A DNA stretch of 64,000 nucleotides from Leptospira koniambonensis (GCF_004769555.1 NZ_RQFY01000006.1:186001-250000), one strand, 5' to 3'. Shown: positions 51,547 to 61,177, counted from the stretch's first letter. Numbers and translations are program-made. The notes: generated by a model from the letters alone, not told the origin.

Positions 51547-53331
51547 TTATTTTATATTCTTACTTACTGTGTTTTCTTCCGTTTCTGTAAACGCAGAAGA
51601 TTTTTTAGGATTCGGTTTTAAGATTAGATCTACGAGAGGGATCTCATTTTTTCTGTCTAACACTGAATATAATAATGCTTTTTTGGATTCTGGAGTAGGA
51701 GAGAAGGAGAATAATATTTTTAGATTTGGTGCATCCGGCAAATCCAAGAATGGAGTTCCATAATGTAGACAAACAATCTCTGCTTCTGGGAATTTTTGAG
51801 CCAGAGAAAGAGCTAAATCTAATTCAGTTTGTGTGAATGAATTTAGAACCGCACGTTTTACTTCTTTCTTTTCTAATTTTTTACGTAAAGTAGCAAGATC
51901 CGAATTTGAAATAGTACGAGATCTTAGATCGGAGAGAAAATCTTCTCCTTTTAAATAAAACGTAGTGTTTTCAATGGATACACTTTCTGGAAGAAATGTT
52001 TTAGGAAAGGAAACAATCGCCTTTCTGCTTACATCTCTATTTAGAGTATCTTGGTAATATTGAGAGAATAAATTTTCTCTATTCTTATCTTGTTCTGCAA
52101 AATGATTTTTTAATACTTCAGGTAGTTCTTTCGGGAAAAGTGAATTTGCTCTGCCGTTTTTCGGACCTTCTGCAAACTCTGTTATGATCCCATATTTTAA
52201 TTTATAATAAATTTGTCTTTTGACTGCTTCTTTAAGAAGATCTTTTCCTTCTCTTACTAAGGTTCCTTTATTATAGGCCTTTAAAATCTGGTCTCTCATG
52301 GATTGAGTGGTTGGACCCCAGCTAGTCATAAGGATAATGTCTGCGCCAGCAATTAAAGCAAGAACACCTGGATCTTCTTTTTGGTAATGTTCGTCTATCG
52401 CGTCCATTTCCATTGCATCAGTGATGATGAGTCCTTGGTATTGGAATTCTTTGCGAAGTAAATCTCCTAAAATTTTAGAAGAGAGAGTAGCGGGGAAGTT
52501 CGGATCAATTTTTGGATACACGATATGTGCGCTCATGATCGCATCCGCACCATTTTGGATTGCAGTCTGGAATGGTATCAGTTCGAAACTTTTTAATTCT
52601 TCCAATGTTTTTTCTATTTTAGGAAGTCCTAAATGACTGTCCACATTGGTGTCCCCATGTCCTGGGAAATGTTTAATTACAGGAATAGAACCGCCAAGTC
52701 TTGCTCCTTCTTCATAAGAAACTCCTGCGTTTAATACAGTTTCTAAATTACTTCCTAACGATCTTGTATTAATAACAGGATTGAATGGATTATTATTAAT
52801 ATCCATATCAGGAGCGAATAAAAAATTAAGTCCAAGTTTTCTCAATTGGTAAGAAGTAACAAAGCCGACTTTTTTAGCCATGTCCTTATCCTTGGTTTGG
52901 CCGAGAGCCATTGCTCCAGGAAATTGAGTCACTCCGTCTTTTACTCGGATCACTCTTCCACCTTCTTGGTCTACAGAGATGAGTAACGGTAATCCAGTAT
53001 TTTCTAATGCACTTGTTTGAAGATCCTTGTTCAAAGATTTGATCTCTGACTTAGAGCCCAAGTTTCTTCCGAATAAGATCACTCCACCAGGTTTGATGGT
53101 CTCGATTTCTTTTTTAGCGATCGGATCTAAAACGGTTCCAGGGATTGCAACATGGATGACCTGTCCTACTAATTCTTCGGCCTTTAGTTTAGAAGTAATC
53201 TCCTCAGCTTGACGAAGCATTCCTTCTTGGATTTCCTGGGCTTGGAGTTCACTTCTGAATTGGCCCAACCAAAAGTATAAGAAGAGTAAGAAAGCGGCGG
53301 TAATGCCTGCGACTAGTAACCGTTTGAACAT
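51547..53331 (-). CDS. NagZ-like beta-N-acetylhexosaminidase, GH3
   Basis: A 594-residue GH3 enzyme anchored by an N-terminal membrane helix (about 7-26). The catalytic features are present: [14 protein letters not shown] (family motif with the His/Asp pair) and [10 protein letters not shown] (nucleophile aspartate). It is longer than a cytosolic NagZ (about 340) because of a C-terminal GH3-C-like domain. It probably trims peptidoglycan fragments in the periplasm. The next gene starts right after its stop. Confidence 0.87.
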   Translation of the reverse strand: MFKRLLVAGITAAFLLFLYFWLGQFRSELQAQEIQEGMLRQAEEITSKLKAEELVGQVIHVAIPGTVLDPIAKKEIETIKPGGVILFGRNLGSKSEIKSLNKDLQTSALENTGLPLLISVDQEGGRVIRVKDGVTQFPGAMALGQTKDKDMAKKVGFVTSYQLRKLGLNFLFAPDMDINNNPFNPVINTRSLGSNLETVLNAGVSYEEGARLGGSIPVIKHFPGHGDTNVDSHLGLPKIEKTLEELKSFELIPFQTAIQNGADAIMSAHIVYPKIDPNFPATLSSKILGDLLRKEFQYQGLIITDAMEMDAIDEHYQKEDPGVLALIAGADIILMTSWGPTTQSMRDQILKAYNKGTLVREGKDLLKEAVKRQIYYKLKYGIITEFAEGPKNGRANSLFPKELPEVLKNHFAEQDKNRENLFSQYYQDTLNRDVSRKAIVSFPKTFLPESVSIENTTFYLKGEDFLSDLRSRTISNSDLATLRKKLEKKEVKRAVLNSFTQTELDLALSLAQKFPEAEIVCLHYGTPFLDLPDAPNLKILFSFSPTPESKKALLYSVLDRKNEIPLVDLILKPNPKKSSAFTETEENTVSKNIK

Positions 53332-53436
53332 ACTTACTAGATCCCAATCGGTTGCGTATTCGTAAAGCAGAACTTAAGCCCCAGTTTTTGGGACCTTGCT
53401 TGTAAGAGAAGGGTCGGATTGTAGATAGGAGAAAAA

Positions 53437-54117
53437 ATGAGCCGTTTATCATATTATGGATTTTTTAGTATTTTAGTACTCTTTTCTTTCGTAACTTCTT
53501 GCAATAAAGAAGGCTCCGAAGAAGAACCAAAGGTCTCTCCCAAAATGGAAACAAAATCAAGCGGCAAAAAGATCCTATTTTTCGGAGACAGTTTAACTGC
53601 TGGTTATGGCTTGAATGGACCAGAAGAATCTTTTGCTCATCTGTCGTTTTTAGAACTCCAAAAAAAATATCCAGATTTGGGATATGTAAATGCTGGCGTG
53701 AGTGGGGATACCACTTCAGGCGGACTTGCTAGACTCGATTGGGTTTTGAATACAAAGTATGATGTATTCGTTTTAGAGTTAGGAGCAAACGATTCTTTGA
53801 GAGGACTTCCTACAAAGATGACAGAAGAAAATCTAACAAGGATCATTCGAGAAGCCAGAGTCAAATATCCTTCTATTAAAATTCTATTAATTGGGATGAG
53901 GACACTTCCTAATATGGGGCCCCAATACGCGAAAGAATTTGCGGCTCTATTTCCAAGAGTTGCCAAAAAAGAAAAAACTGAGTTTATGCCATTCCTACTA
54001 GAAGGAGTCGCTGGAGACAGAAGGTTAAACCAAGACGATGGGATCCATCCCACTGCAGAAGGCCATAAAATACTCTCTAAACATATGGTTCCCTATTTGA
54101 ACAAACTATTGAAATAG
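53437..54117 (+). CDS. SGNH/GDSL lipoprotein esterase (TesA/arylesterase type)
   Basis: A 226-residue lipoprotein. The signal ends in FVTSC (Cys near 22), fitting a spirochaetal lipobox. Block I GDSLTAGYG holds the nucleophilic serine, GVSGDTTSGG is block II, GANDSLRGLP block III and DGIHPTAEGH block V with the catalytic Asp and His. AGGAGA lies just before the ATG. It resembles TesA-like lysophospholipase/arylesterase; the physiological substrate is unknown. Confidence 0.88.
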   Translation: MSRLSYYGFFSILVLFSFVTSCNKEGSEEEPKVSPKMETKSSGKKILFFGDSLTAGYGLNGPEESFAHLSFLELQKKYPDLGYVNAGVSGDTTSGGLARLDWVLNTKYDVFVLELGANDSLRGLPTKMTEENLTRIIREARVKYPSIKILLIGMRTLPNMGPQYAKEFAALFPRVAKKEKTEFMPFLLEGVAGDRRLNQDDGIHPTAEGHKILSKHMVPYLNKLLK

Positions 54118-54214
54118 TTGGACCTTCCAATCATATAAACTGCTTCTAATATCGTAAATGCTTGCTTTCTGATTTCGGATAGGAGATAACTCCTTCCTGG
54201 GACAGGGGCAGGAA

Positions 54215-56371
54215 ATGGTACGCCAACATTATAGATCATGTACTTTATGCGAAGCTATGTGCGGACTCAGGCTAGAGATTGAGGACGATGTAGTAGTCGC
54301 AGTCAGAGGAGATAAAGAGGATAAGTTCAGTAGAGGCCATCTATGTGCCAAAGGCCCTGAACTTAAAAATTTATACGAAGATCCAGACAGGCTTAAATTT
54401 CCTTTAAAACGTACAGAGAACGGATGGGAGAAGATAGACTGGGTCACAGCTCTCAGTGATATCGCTACAAAACTTGTAGAGATCCAGAATAAATACGGAA
54501 ATGATTCCATCGCAGTCTATAGCGGAAACCCAAGCGTTCATAATTACGGTTCCATGTTATTCGGCCAAAGATTCATAGGGCGCTTAAGAACTAAAAATAA
54601 TTATTCTGCAACTTCTGTAGACCAACTTCCTCACCAATTACTTTCTTATTGGATGTTCGGTCATCAATTACTTGTACCAATTCCTGATATAGATAGAACC
54701 AATTTCTTTTTGATCTTGGGCGGAAACCCATTTGCATCTAACGGAAGTTTAATGACTGTTCCCGATGTAAAAAAAAGATTAAAAGAGATCCAGGAAAGAG
54801 GAGGGAAATACGTAGTAATCGATCCTCGGAAAACTGAAACTGCAGTTCATGCCGACGAGCATCATTTCATTCTACCAGGAACAGATGCATTTTTCTTACT
54901 CTCCATTATAGATGTATTATTTAAGAAAAATTTAACTAAAAAGAATTCTTTAATCAAAGAAGAAGATTTACTAAAACTTAAATCTATCGCTGCACAGTAT
55001 CCTGCAAATGAAACACAGAAACTGACAGGAATTTCTGGAGACACGGTAGAGAGAATTGCTCTGGAATTTTCTAAAGCGAATGGTGCTGTATGTTATGGTC
55101 GCGTAGGAGTTTCTACACAAGCATTTGGTGCACTTTGTCAATGGCTTATCAATTCAATCAACTGTATCACTGGAAATATGGACTCGGTGGGAGGTGCGAT
55201 GTTCACACTTCCTGCAGTAGACATGATCGATCCTAAAGGAGTGATGAAAAGTTCTCCAGGAAGTTTCCATACATATGGTTCAAGAGTTAGAGACTTACCT
55301 GAATTTAATGAAGAATTACCGGTCGCAGCACTTGCGGAGGAAATTTTAACTCCTGGGCAGGGCCAAGTTAAGGCACTCGTTACTTCTGCGGGAAATCCCT
55401 TATTATCAACTCCAAACGGTTCTCAATTGGAGAAGGCGGTTTCTAGTTTGGAATTTATGGTCAGCGTGGACTTTTATTTGAATGAAACTACTAAACACGC
55501 ACATTATATTCTTCCACCAAGTTCAGCTTTGGAACATGATCATTACGATTTAGTGTTTAATGTTTTTGCAGTAAGAAATACTGTCAGGTATAACCAACCT
55601 GCATTTGAACCCGAAGAAGGAATGCTTCATGATTGGGAAATTTTCTCTGATCTTACGAAAAGAATAGAACTTCTAAAATCTGAAAAACCTCTTCCTAAAG
55701 ATCTGATCAAAACTAAGATCACTCCATCTGCGATCATAGATCATGCTTTGAAGTCAGGACCTTATGGAGAAAAATCAGGATCTTCCTTTGGAATGAGTTT
55801 GGAACTTCTGAAAAACAGTCCACATGGAGTAGATCTGGGAGCATTGAAACCTTGTTTTCCTGACAGACTTTGGACGGAAGATAAGATGATTGCTCTTGTA
55901 CCAAAAGAAGTTGTTTTAGATCTAGATCGATTGGCAAAATACGGACAAAAACTTCTCTCAGATAAACAAGAGAACGGTTCCTTCTTATTAATAGGAAGAA
56001 GACATTTAAGAAATAATAATTCGTGGATGCATAATCTTCCAAAACTAATGACTGGAAAGGATAGATGTACACTCATGATCCATCCAGAAGACGCAAACTT
56101 ACTCGGTATTAAAGAAGAAGAAGAAGTTTTTGTAGAATCCAGAGTTGGTAAGATTGGATTACCTGCAGAAATTACGGATGAGATGATGAGGGGAGTGGTG
56201 AGTATTCCTCATGGATTCGGACATGCAAAAGAAGGAGTCTCTTTACAAGTTGCTTCTAAGTTTGCAGGATCCAGTATCAATGATCTAACTGATGATCAGG
56301 TCTTGGATGAACTCTCCGGAAATGCGGCATTTAGCGGCATCCCGGTTTCCTTAAGTAAAAGATCTGCCTAA
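54215..56371 (+). CDS. Molybdopterin-dependent oxidoreductase (DMSO-reductase superfamily)
   Basis: A 718-residue enzyme. CTLCEAMCGLRLEIE plus the downstream GHLCAKG form the N-terminal [4Fe-4S] site (CxxCxxxC...C). Molybdopterin-binding stretches include ILGGNPFASNGSL, VIDPRKTETAVHADEHH and the C-terminal LLIGRRHLRNNNSWMHNLPKL and VSIPHGFGHAKEG. No cysteine or selenocysteine is seen in the usual metal-ligand segment (SATSVDQLPHQLLSY), so the Mo/W ligand is probably Ser or Asp. No signal peptide. Substrate is unknown; the cofactor genes lie about 3 kb away. Confidence 0.88.
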   Translation: MVRQHYRSCTLCEAMCGLRLEIEDDVVVAVRGDKEDKFSRGHLCAKGPELKNLYEDPDRLKFPLKRTENGWEKIDWVTALSDIATKLVEIQNKYGNDSIAVYSGNPSVHNYGSMLFGQRFIGRLRTKNNYSATSVDQLPHQLLSYWMFGHQLLVPIPDIDRTNFFLILGGNPFASNGSLMTVPDVKKRLKEIQERGGKYVVIDPRKTETAVHADEHHFILPGTDAFFLLSIIDVLFKKNLTKKNSLIKEEDLLKLKSIAAQYPANETQKLTGISGDTVERIALEFSKANGAVCYGRVGVSTQAFGALCQWLINSINCITGNMDSVGGAMFTLPAVDMIDPKGVMKSSPGSFHTYGSRVRDLPEFNEELPVAALAEEILTPGQGQVKALVTSAGNPLLSTPNGSQLEKAVSSLEFMVSVDFYLNETTKHAHYILPPSSALEHDHYDLVFNVFAVRNTVRYNQPAFEPEEGMLHDWEIFSDLTKRIELLKSEKPLPKDLIKTKITPSAIIDHALKSGPYGEKSGSSFGMSLELLKNSPHGVDLGALKPCFPDRLWTEDKMIALVPKEVVLDLDRLAKYGQKLLSDKQENGSFLLIGRRHLRNNNSWMHNLPKLMTGKDRCTLMIHPEDANLLGIKEEEEVFVESRVGKIGLPAEITDEMMRGVVSIPHGFGHAKEGVSLQVASKFAGSSINDLTDDQVLDELSGNAAFSGIPVSLSKRSA

Positions 56372-56382
56372 ATTTTCAGTAG

Positions 56383-56406
56383 ATCCGCCCGGGGATCCAG
56401 GCGGAT
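56383..56406. terminator. Bidirectional terminator-like hairpin between convergent genes
   Basis: ATCCGCC (56383-56389) pairs with GGCGGAT (56400-56406) around a 10-base loop. It is followed on plus by TTAAAACTTAATTTTT and on minus by CTACTGAAAATT. It lies between the oxidoreductase stop and the VOC gene stop, so it can serve both. Confidence 0.6.
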
Positions 56407-56413
56407 TTAAAAC

Positions 56414-56866
56414 TTAATTTTTATCGTAAGCTTCTTGCAATTTAGATATTTCTATCTTGTGCATTTGTAACATTGCTTGGGTGACTCTTTGGGCCTTCTC
56501 TTGGTTTTTATCATATAGATATTTTTCCAAGATGGGAGGAACGATCTGCCAAGATAGACCAAACTTATCTTTTACCCAGCCACATTGTTGTTTGCTCCCA
56601 CCTGCAGAAAGTTTTTCATATAGATCATCTATTTCTGCTTGGGTTTCCGCACTGATATATATGGAAAATGCCTCAGTAAATTTAAAATGAGGTCCTCCAG
56701 TAAAAGCCAAAAATTTTTGACCTTCTATTTCAAACTTGGCGGAAGCCATTCCTCCGCCTAATTTAGTGAGATTTTCTATTTTCATATTTTTGAATATACC
56801 AGAATAGAATTGGAGAGCTTCTTCCAAACCTTGATCGAACATTAAAAATGGGATTACCTTTTGCAT
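56414..56866 (-). CDS. VOC-family (PhnB/glyoxalase-like) protein
   Basis: A 150-residue VOC-fold protein of the PhnB/3-demethylubiquinone-methyltransferase-like group: KVIPFLMFDQGLEEALQFYSGIF at the N-terminus, KFTEAFSIYISAETQAEIDDLYEKL in the middle, and CGWVKDKFGLSWQIVP at the C-terminus. The activity is unknown. It is the last gene of a tight four-gene unit headed by an ArsR-type repressor. Confidence 0.88.
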   Translation of the reverse strand: MQKVIPFLMFDQGLEEALQFYSGIFKNMKIENLTKLGGGMASAKFEIEGQKFLAFTGGPHFKFTEAFSIYISAETQAEIDDLYEKLSAGGSKQQCGWVKDKFGLSWQIVPPILEKYLYDKNQEKAQRVTQAMLQMHKIEISKLQEAYDKN

Positions 56867-56870
56867 ATTC

Positions 56871-57266
56871 TTATCCTTTACGTTTTAGGAAAATAAATCC
56901 ACCCAACCAAGAAAGCGGGATAGAAATTACGATCAGTCCAATAGAATACCAAGCAGGACCTAGGTCTCCCATTTTGATATGACCCATTGTGCTTGCAATA
57001 GTACCAATGATACCTAATGCGAGTACGTGACTGATCGGACTATGTGGAGAAAGTTTCGCTGTGAAAAATCCTCCTAAGATCGCAAGAGCTAACCGGTAAG
57101 AGATTGCGAGAAGGAATAAACCATCAGACATTCTTTCTCCCATTGGCGGATAACAATTGGTAACATGTAATACTGCATCAATCGCGGTAGCAGGTATCAC
57201 ATTGATCAAAATTCCGGTTAATACTGCGCCTATACTTTGGAGGATAGAAATTGTTTTTGGATTCAT
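56871..57266 (-). CDS. Small four-helix membrane protein
   Basis: A 131-residue membrane protein with about four hydrophobic helices (about 7-27, 45-65, 80-97 and 103-124). No catalytic motif. HVLALGIIGTIASTMGHIKMGDLGPAWY is a distinctive stretch. Similar proteins are annotated only as hypothetical. It begins five bases after the SRPBCC gene and is four bases from the VOC gene, so it belongs to this operon. Confidence 0.78.
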   Translation of the reverse strand: MNPKTISILQSIGAVLTGILINVIPATAIDAVLHVTNCYPPMGERMSDGLFLLAISYRLALAILGGFFTAKLSPHSPISHVLALGIIGTIASTMGHIKMGDLGPAWYSIGLIVISIPLSWLGGFIFLKRKG

Positions 57267-57271
57267 GATTA

Positions 57272-57781
57272 TTATTTTCCTTTTACTTCTTCAGTAAGAG
57301 TATCGAGTAAAATTTCCAGACGATTGTAACTTTGAGAAGCTCCGCCTTCCATTGGGGATTTGACTACTGTATCTCTTCCTTCTTTTGTTTCGTATAGAAT
57401 ATTGATCGTAATATATGTTTTTCCGGATTTTTCTACAAATGTAGTAGTGAGCAATGCTTCTCCTGGATACCAAGCTTCGTCAAAAGATTCAGTCTGAACT
57501 AATTTGTCCGGTCCTGAAATTTCTTTATAAGTTCCTCCAGCCCCCATTGTAGAGCCGTCTTTTAAATATTTCCAAACATATCTATATTTTCCGCCAACTT
57601 TCAGATCTACTGTGCATACATCTAGGCTCCAGCCATCTGGCCCGTATAACCATCGTTTGATTAATTCAGGTTTTGTAAAACAGTCGAATACCAGATCCTT
57701 CCCCGCATTAAACTCACGGGTCATTACGATTTCCCTGTCTCCTTTAGCTTCTACCTTTAAGGTTCCAACAAAGCTGCTCAT
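57272..57781 (-). CDS. SRPBCC (AHSA1-like) domain protein
   Basis: A 169-residue AHSA1/START-fold protein: VMTREFNAGKDLVFDCFTKPELIKRWLYGPDGWSLDVC (read in parts) is the family opening, with GGKYRYVWKYLKDGSTMGAGGTYKEI and the closing MEGGASQSYNRLEILLDTL. Such proteins are common partners of ArsR/SdpR regulators, as here, where one base separates the two genes. Ligand unknown. Confidence 0.9.
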   Translation of the reverse strand: MSSFVGTLKVEAKGDREIVMTREFNAGKDLVFDCFTKPELIKRWLYGPDGWSLDVCTVDLKVGGKYRYVWKYLKDGSTMGAGGTYKEISGPDKLVQTESFDEAWYPGEALLTTTFVEKSGKTYITINILYETKEGRDTVVKSPMEGGASQSYNRLEILLDTLTEEVKGK

Positions 57782-57782
57782 T

Positions 57783-58163
57783 CTATTCTCCTTTTTTATT
57801 CTTACGTTTTAGGGAAGGTTGTTTAGAAAGTTTTAATTCTTCAATAAGTGAATCCAATTGATTGAACCTTCCTTCCCAGAATTTTCTATAATTTTCCAGC
57901 CATTCAGTAGCTTCTTCCAATGGTTTGGCTTCTAATTTGCGTAATCTTTTTTGGGCATCCTTGATCCTCGAGATCAAACCTGCTCTTTCCAAAACCTTTA
58001 GATGTTTAGAAATTGCCGGTTGGCTCATGGAAAATGGTTTTGCCAGATCCATTACGGAAACCTCTCCATTCGCTAAACGTGCCAGGATTGCCCTTCTGGT
58101 AGGGTCTGAGAGGGCTGCAAATGTTGCATCCAATCGAGCCGACTGATTAAGTGCATGATTCAT
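57783..58163 (-). CDS. ArsR/SdpR-family repressor, second copy
   Basis: A 126-residue winged-helix regulator closely resembling the one at 1402-1761: LDATFAALSDPTRRAILARLANGEVSVMDLAKPFSMSQPAISKHLKVLERAGLI (read as adjoining motifs). No metal-binding cysteines. It heads a four-gene unit with SRPBCC, membrane and VOC proteins. A 22-bp perfect palindrome directly upstream is the likely binding site. Confidence 0.91.
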   Translation of the reverse strand: MNHALNQSARLDATFAALSDPTRRAILARLANGEVSVMDLAKPFSMSQPAISKHLKVLERAGLISRIKDAQKRLRKLEAKPLEEATEWLENYRKFWEGRFNQLDSLIEELKLSKQPSLKRKNKKGE

Positions 58164-58167
58164 ATTT

Positions 58168-58189
58168 TATATAACCATATGGTTATATA
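58168..58189 (-). promoter_or_regulatory. 22-bp perfect palindrome, likely ArsR operator
   Basis: TATATAACCAT-ATGGTTATATA is perfectly symmetric (58168-58189) and lies five bases upstream of the repressor start codon. Its core ACCATATGGT matches the cores ACCATTTGGT and ACCATTTAGT at the other ArsR-type gene (1753-1785). Confidence 0.65.
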
Positions 58190-58264
58190 TTTGAAATAAG
58201 CAAGCACTTTTTAGGAAATTATTTTCGAATTCGTTTGTAGTTAAGATTGTGACAAAGAGGAATT

Positions 58265-58855
58265 ATGGAGCAGATTTCAGTTCATATCTTAGCATTTAAC
58301 GAAGTGGAGGTTTTGGATCTTTCCGGTCCTTACGAAGTATTTTCAATCACAGAGAATGAAAATAAGGAGAAATTATTCAAAGTTTCTATAGTTGCTGAAA
58401 AGAAGGAACTACTACATGCAAGGAACCGTTTTCCAGTTTTTCCTCATCTTACCTTGGAAGAAGCAGGCATTCCTGATATTTTAATTATTCCGGGAGGATA
58501 CGGAGCAGAAGAGATAGAGATCCATAATAAGAAACTTCTGAATTGGATCCAAGAAATGGAACCTAAGGTAAAAATTCTAGCTTCTATCTGTACTGGCGCG
58601 TTCTTACTCGCGGAAGCTGGAATCTTGGATGGTATGGAAGTCACTACTCATTGGATGGACCAAGAAACTTTACGTAAGAATTATCCTAAGATCAAAAATG
58701 TAGTTAACGAAAAATTTATAGATCATGGACATATTCTGACTTCCGGAGGAGTTTCCAGAGGAATTTTAATGTCCTTACATTTGGTTGAGAAGTTGGTGGG
58801 TAGAAAGATCGCAGAGTTTACTGCAAGAAGAATGGAATTTGATTCTTATCTTTAA
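58265..58855 (+). CDS. DJ-1/PfpI family protein
   Basis: A 196-residue DJ-1/PfpI protein of the type also found as the sensor half of GlxA-like AraC regulators, but with no DNA-binding domain. The nucleophile elbow is ILASICTGAFLLAEAG with the reactive cysteine, and VTTHWMDQETL and VSRGILMSLHLVEKLVG follow. The function is unknown; protease, glyoxalase or redox roles are possible in the family. Its stop overlaps the stop of the convergent MoeB-like gene by four bases. Confidence 0.88.
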   Translation: MEQISVHILAFNEVEVLDLSGPYEVFSITENENKEKLFKVSIVAEKKELLHARNRFPVFPHLTLEEAGIPDILIIPGGYGAEEIEIHNKKLLNWIQEMEPKVKILASICTGAFLLAEAGILDGMEVTTHWMDQETLRKNYPKIKNVVNEKFIDHGHILTSGGVSRGILMSLHLVEKLVGRKIAEFTARRMEFDSYL

Positions 58856-59913
58856 ATAATCTCTTCTAAAGCTAAAATTTTTCTTCCGCCTTGTAAAGAA
58901 TATGCAGTAAGACCTGCTTCTTTTAAGATTTTTGCTGCTTTTTTGGATCGGATCCCGGATTCACAAATTGTAATATAGATTTTTTCTTTCGATAAAGAGA
59001 GCGCAGTATTTACAGAAAGTTCTGAAAGGGGAGAAAATATAGAATTACCAATTGGAGTTTCTTTTCTTTCTTCTGATTCTCTTACATCTAATAGAATGTA
59101 TTTCGGATCCTTTTTCCATTCTTTCCAATCTTTTAGATCAATCTCATCTCTAAGCGCCTCTTCTCTTTTTCCTGAACCACATTCCGTACAATTCGGATCT
59201 GCTTCTAAAAAAGTTTCATAAAGAAGAGGAGATTCCCATTCTAACTGAAATGCAGAATGAGTAGGGGATTTTTCTGGAAAGAGAAGATATTGTATTGCAA
59301 ATGATGCTTGGTATAAACCCGCGATTGCAGTTTGTACTCCTAAAACCCCTCCGTCTTCACAGGAAAGAAGTTCTGATCCTTCTAAATTTGGATACAAACA
59401 TTTATAACAAGGTTTTCCATGAGGAGAAAATATCGCGATTTGTGCGCTTGTCCTAAAAACAGAAGCTGTAACAAGTGGGCGAAAATTTTGGATGCAGAAT
59501 CGATTGATTGTATATTTTGCTTGGATCTGGTCTGTACAATCTAAAACTATATCCCAATTTTTGAATATACTTGGATCTATTCTTTCTGAAAAAATTTCTG
59601 TAAATGTTTCTAATTGAATGCCTGGAACCCTGGCTTGTATATATTCCTTTGTAGTATCCGTTTTTTTTCTGCCAATATCGGAAAGAGTGAAAGCGGTTTG
59701 CCTATGAAGGTTACTTAATTCTACACTATCAAAATCCCAAAGCCCAATCCTTCCCACTCCTGAAGTTGCTAAATGTAGAGAAGCAGGGGAGCCTAAACCT
59801 CCGAGGCCGATTACCAATGCAGATTTTTGGAGAAGTCCATTTTGGCCGGATTCTCCTAAAAACGGTAGTTTAGTTTGTCTGGAAAAATACTTTTTCTGTT
59901 CCGGACTCATCAA
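58852..59913 (-). CDS. MoeB/ThiF-like adenylyltransferase with C-terminal rhodanese domain
   Basis: A 353-residue two-domain protein. The E1-like half has the ATP site VIGLGGLGSPASLHLATSG (about 34-52), LWDFDSVELSNLHRQ, the catalytic Asp region IVLDCTDQIQAKY, and zinc cysteines CYKC and CTEC. The rhodanese domain (about 265-353) carries ITICESGIRSKKAA, with the sulfur-accepting cysteine, and YILLDVRESEE. It activates MoaD for molybdopterin synthase and may supply its sulfur. It is divergent from moaA. Confidence 0.9.
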   Translation of the reverse strand: MMSPEQKKYFSRQTKLPFLGESGQNGLLQKSALVIGLGGLGSPASLHLATSGVGRIGLWDFDSVELSNLHRQTAFTLSDIGRKKTDTTKEYIQARVPGIQLETFTEIFSERIDPSIFKNWDIVLDCTDQIQAKYTINRFCIQNFRPLVTASVFRTSAQIAIFSPHGKPCYKCLYPNLEGSELLSCEDGGVLGVQTAIAGLYQASFAIQYLLFPEKSPTHSAFQLEWESPLLYETFLEADPNCTECGSGKREEALRDEIDLKDWKEWKKDPKYILLDVRESEERKETPIGNSIFSPLSELSVNTALSLSKEKIYITICESGIRSKKAAKILKEAGLTAYSLQGGRKILALEEII

Positions 59914-59980
59914 AAGAAAGCATCTTATATTTTTGCATGCGCGACAAGACTTTTTAATTGGCTTTCATAAGTGTCCGGGT

Positions 59981-60934
59981 ATGGTAAGCTTGGACATCGT
60001 GGATGCTTACGGTCGAAAATTCGAAGTGCTTAGAGTGAGTGTTACATCCTCTTGCGGATTCGGCTGTGTCTACTGTGCCCCTGGTACTGCGTTAAATGGA
60101 GAAGGAACAAATGGTTCTTTCTTAAGCGCGGAACTTCTTCGCAAAAATATACTTCTTCTTTCCCGTAAAATTTCTATTAAAGAAATTCATTTAACAGGTG
60201 GAGAGCCAACTCTTCATAAGGATCTTCCTAAATTAGTACAAGTCGCTAAAGAGGAGAAGATCCCAAATATTGCACTTACTTCCAACGGGTTTTTCAGAGA
60301 TGGTCTTATCCGAGATCTAAAACTCGCAGGTCTTGATAGAATGAACTTCTCATTGGATTCACTTTCCCAGGAATCCTTTTCTTTGATCTCCGGCAAAAAT
60401 CTTCCAGTATTTCGTTTATTAAATAGGATAGAGGAAGCCATCCAGGAAGGATTAGAAGTTAAACTCAACTGCACTGTATTAAAAGGTTATAATGAAGAAC
60501 AGATCCGCCCCATCCTTCGCTGGGCGGGAGAAAGAAATCTTCCAATCCGTTATTTGGAATTAATGAAGATGGGACCTCTTAGAGCAAAACATTCTGAGCT
60601 ATTCTTCTCCGCTGCAAAGATAAAAGAAGATTTGAGTCTTGAATTTGATTTTAAATCTGAGATCACTCCGATTGAATCCACTGCAAAATATTATCGCACT
60701 TCAGAAAATTATAGATTCGGGATCATTGCAAATCATACGGAACCCTTCTGTGATGGTTGCAATCGTCTTAGGATGGACCATCTAGGAAAAATATACGGAT
60801 GCTTAAGTGATTTCCGATCTTTCCCAGTTTCGGAAGATGAATCGGAGTTACAGAATTCCTTAGATCTTGCTATGAAAACCAAAAAAAACGAGTTTACTGG
60901 AAGTGAACTTTCTATGAAATATATAGGCGGATAG
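59981..60934 (+). CDS. moaA: GTP 3',8-cyclase MoaA
   Basis: A 317-residue radical SAM enzyme for the first step of molybdenum cofactor synthesis. The N-terminal cluster site is SCGFGCVYCAPG (CxxxCxxC), and the C-terminal cluster site includes FCDGCNRLRMDHLGKIYGCL. It ends in the functionally important double glycine (KYIGG). I chose ATG 59981 (MVSLDIVDAYGRKFEVLRVS), which matches the family start; TTG 59933 in frame would add 16 unlikely residues. Confidence 0.94.
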   Translation: MVSLDIVDAYGRKFEVLRVSVTSSCGFGCVYCAPGTALNGEGTNGSFLSAELLRKNILLLSRKISIKEIHLTGGEPTLHKDLPKLVQVAKEEKIPNIALTSNGFFRDGLIRDLKLAGLDRMNFSLDSLSQESFSLISGKNLPVFRLLNRIEEAIQEGLEVKLNCTVLKGYNEEQIRPILRWAGERNLPIRYLELMKMGPLRAKHSELFFSAAKIKEDLSLEFDFKSEITPIESTAKYYRTSENYRFGIIANHTEPFCDGCNRLRMDHLGKIYGCLSDFRSFPVSEDESELQNSLDLAMKTKKNEFTGSELSMKYIGG

Positions 60935-61177
60935 ATGGATATTCAACTTTTATTTTTCGCCGCTATTAAAGATCATTTTCCAGATCTGAAAAAGATAGAA
61001 GTCTCAGAAGGAGATTCTATTTTGGATCTTCGTGAAATTCTTACTCATAAAAATCCAGGTTCAGCATCTATCTTAAAAGTCAGTAGATTCGCAGTGAACC
61101 AGTCAATCGTAAATGATGATTTTGTTTTGAGAGAAGGTTCAGTCGTCGCAGTACTTCCTCCTTCTAGTGGTGGTTGA
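60935..61177 (+). CDS. moaD: Molybdopterin synthase small subunit MoaD
   Basis: An 80-residue ubiquitin-like sulfur carrier. It ends in PPSSGG, the double glycine that is thiocarboxylated by the MoeB-type enzyme encoded on the opposite strand nearby. Its ATG follows the moaA stop directly, with GGCGGATAG as weak ribosome site. It is normal in length. Confidence 0.92.
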   Translation: MDIQLLFFAAIKDHFPDLKKIEVSEGDSILDLREILTHKNPGSASILKVSRFAVNQSIVNDDFVLREGSVVAVLPPSSGG

